Assembly (NCBI RefSeq): GCF_905171765.1
Contig: NC_053392.1
Coordinates: forward strand, 505,096,556-505,160,555
DNA from: Bufo bufo
Taxonomy: Eukaryota; Chordata; Amphibia; Anura; Bufonidae
Direction: 5' to 3'
DNA length: 64,000 nucleotides
Part shown: in pieces, positions 63,004 through 64,000 of the stretch
Layout of the letters: each line of letters begins with the position of its first letter
How positions within the stretch are numbered: the stretch's first letter is position 1
Program-made: the position numbers and the translations under genes
Notes under the pieces: generated by a model
Told to the model about the DNA's origin: nothing
Databases searched by the model: none
Seen by the model: only the letters and a program-made list of their open reading frames with translations

Positions 63004-63958
63004 TTACCTTTGCAGGTACAGGAATGTTAAGCCACGGCATAAGGAACCACTGTAGAGGATCTGATTCCAGTAACAATTTCTCAATGGCCTGCATTTGTCC
63101 TTCTGGTTTAGCTGATTTTTCAGACACAGCTTAAGACGGTTGTGATGCACTATTTGTGGTGCTCTGTTTTCTGTAGTGATTTCATAAACATCATTCTCAC
63201 CATTAGAAATGGCTGTAATGAGGTAGGGTTCTCTTTCCCATTTGCTATCCAGCTTGCTAGTGCGATGGATATTTCTCAGCCACACATGGTTACCAATTTC
63301 TAAAGGTTCTGCTTTAGAAGACTGGTTATAGTCATTCTGTTGTTTGTTGTGTGCATTTGCCATACGGACTTGGACAATCTCCTGGGCATCGGCTAGGCGT
63401 TTTTGGTGTTCACTCACCCAATCAGTTTGGGGTAGAAGATTAATTGAACCTGGAACTTGCACATCCAGGGTGTGATCTGCAGGCAACTTTCCTTGGTGGC
63501 CAAACATAAGATAATATGGAGTATATCCAGTAGAACAATGGATGGTATTGTTGTAAGTATACATCAATTGAGGTAGTAAAGTTGGCCACTCGGTTCTCTT
63601 AGCAGGTGGTACAGCCCTCAACATTTCAATTCAGGTTTGATTATTTTTTTTTACCTTGAGGATGGTAAGCTGTTGTTCTGATCTTCTGACAATTGTGAAG
63701 TGAAAGCAGTTCATGGACCAATTGGGACTCGAAGGCTGATCCTTGATCTGTAAGAATCTTTTCAGGGCATCCATAGGGCAACAGGAAATTTTTCCAGAAA
63801 ACATTTGTGGTGGTTTTGGCTGTCAAGTCTTTCACAGGTATGGCTATTACAAATTTGGTGTAGTGATCAATTATTGTCATGGCGTAGGTATACCCTGAGC
63901 GACTTGGTTCCAACTTGACATGGTCAATGGCCACTATTTCTAGAGGAGTTTTGCTCAC
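63004..63958 (-). pseudogene. Ty3/Gypsy integrase, 3' part of pol
   Basis: Minus strand, entering from the right edge. KTPLEIVAIDHVKLEPSRSG (first catalytic Asp, about 63935), YAMTIIDHYTKFVIAIPVKD, FWKNFLLPYGCPEKILTDQG (second Asp, about 63750) and TTAYHPQGKKK. The segment that normally carries the third catalytic residue (Glu) just after YHPQG is replaced by an A-run and a stop (63625-63640). The second frame continues MLRAVPPAKRTEWPTLLPQL, MYTYNNTIHCSTGYTPYYLM, and a C-terminal GPY/F-like part (NHVWLRNIHRTSKLDSKWER, VHHNRLKLC). This inserts retroelement cDNA in intact relatives; here it is inactive. Confidence 0.9.
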
Positions 63959-64000
63959 GATGGAATGTAATGGTGCTCTTTGGTCATGCCTTTCACTTCT

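Overview
This window is eukaryotic, and almost certainly from an anuran amphibian (frog or toad). There are no bacterial operons or ribosome binding sites. About nine tenths of what can be recognised is transposable element: hAT, Tc1/mariner, piggyBac-like and other TTAA-inserting elements, L1, Penelope-like, BEL/Pao and Ty3/Gypsy relics, solo LTRs, palindromic MITEs, a tRNA-derived SINE and minisatellites. An 18S rRNA fragment matching vertebrate 18S is embedded in two of the hAT copies. Identifications rest on motifs read by eye; no database search was possible.

Layout. 1-9.2 kb is intergenic DNA holding minisatellites, MITEs and one probable host feature: a signal-peptide first exon on the minus strand (3772-3841) with an upstream ETS-rich region. 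A hammerhead-ribozyme relic lies at 1941-2006 (minus). From 9.5 to about 28 kb runs the wreck of a minus-strand BEL/Pao retrotransposon (gag pieces at 9541-10516, 11275-11534 and 20900-21354). It is split by a solo LTR (10517-11269) and by a 9.35-kb hAT element (11543-20891, 8-bp target duplication). That hAT holds an unclassified 2.8-kb insertion, which in turn holds a Tc1 element (13763-14813). Beyond the gag start lie a 2.9-kb TTAA element, a near-perfect 790-bp palindromic MITE, another solo LTR (26198-27352) and a smaller MITE.

From 28.3 to 31.9 kb is the leader and N-terminus of a second hAT lineage, interrupted by a 2.4-kb non-autonomous hAT (28856-31225) carrying a 1.4-kb C-rich minisatellite. 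32.5-34.7 kb is LTR-like sequence with a nested solo LTR. From 35.05 to 49.5 kb is a composite minus-strand hAT locus: a deleted copy carrying an 18S rRNA insert, joined to a nearly complete but frameshifted transposase copy. The 100-bp leader satellite of this locus is interrupted by a full-length L1 (43066-48809) with an intact ORF1 and a broken ORF2. 49.5-53.9 kb is a piggyBac element with a Tc1 inside its transposase gene. It sits in a third hAT lineage (53902-55749) followed by two more leader satellites (to 57.24 kb). 57.7-61.2 kb is a 3.5-kb TTAA element related to the piggyBac ends. The window closes with Penelope-like reverse transcriptase (61.6-62.5 kb) and Ty3/Gypsy integrase (63.0-64.0 kb) relics, both minus strand.

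How the parts relate. No multi-gene host system is visible. The most notable features are: (i) the hAT subfamily whose transposase core is replaced by antisense, tandemly repeated 18S rRNA sequence, seen in two copies; (ii) leader tandem arrays upstream of the transposase in three divergent hAT lineages, with different unit lengths (92, 94, 100, 130 and 172 bp) and a shared N-terminal protein pattern; and (iii) the hammerhead relic, which retains a distal stem I helix but has one core substitution.
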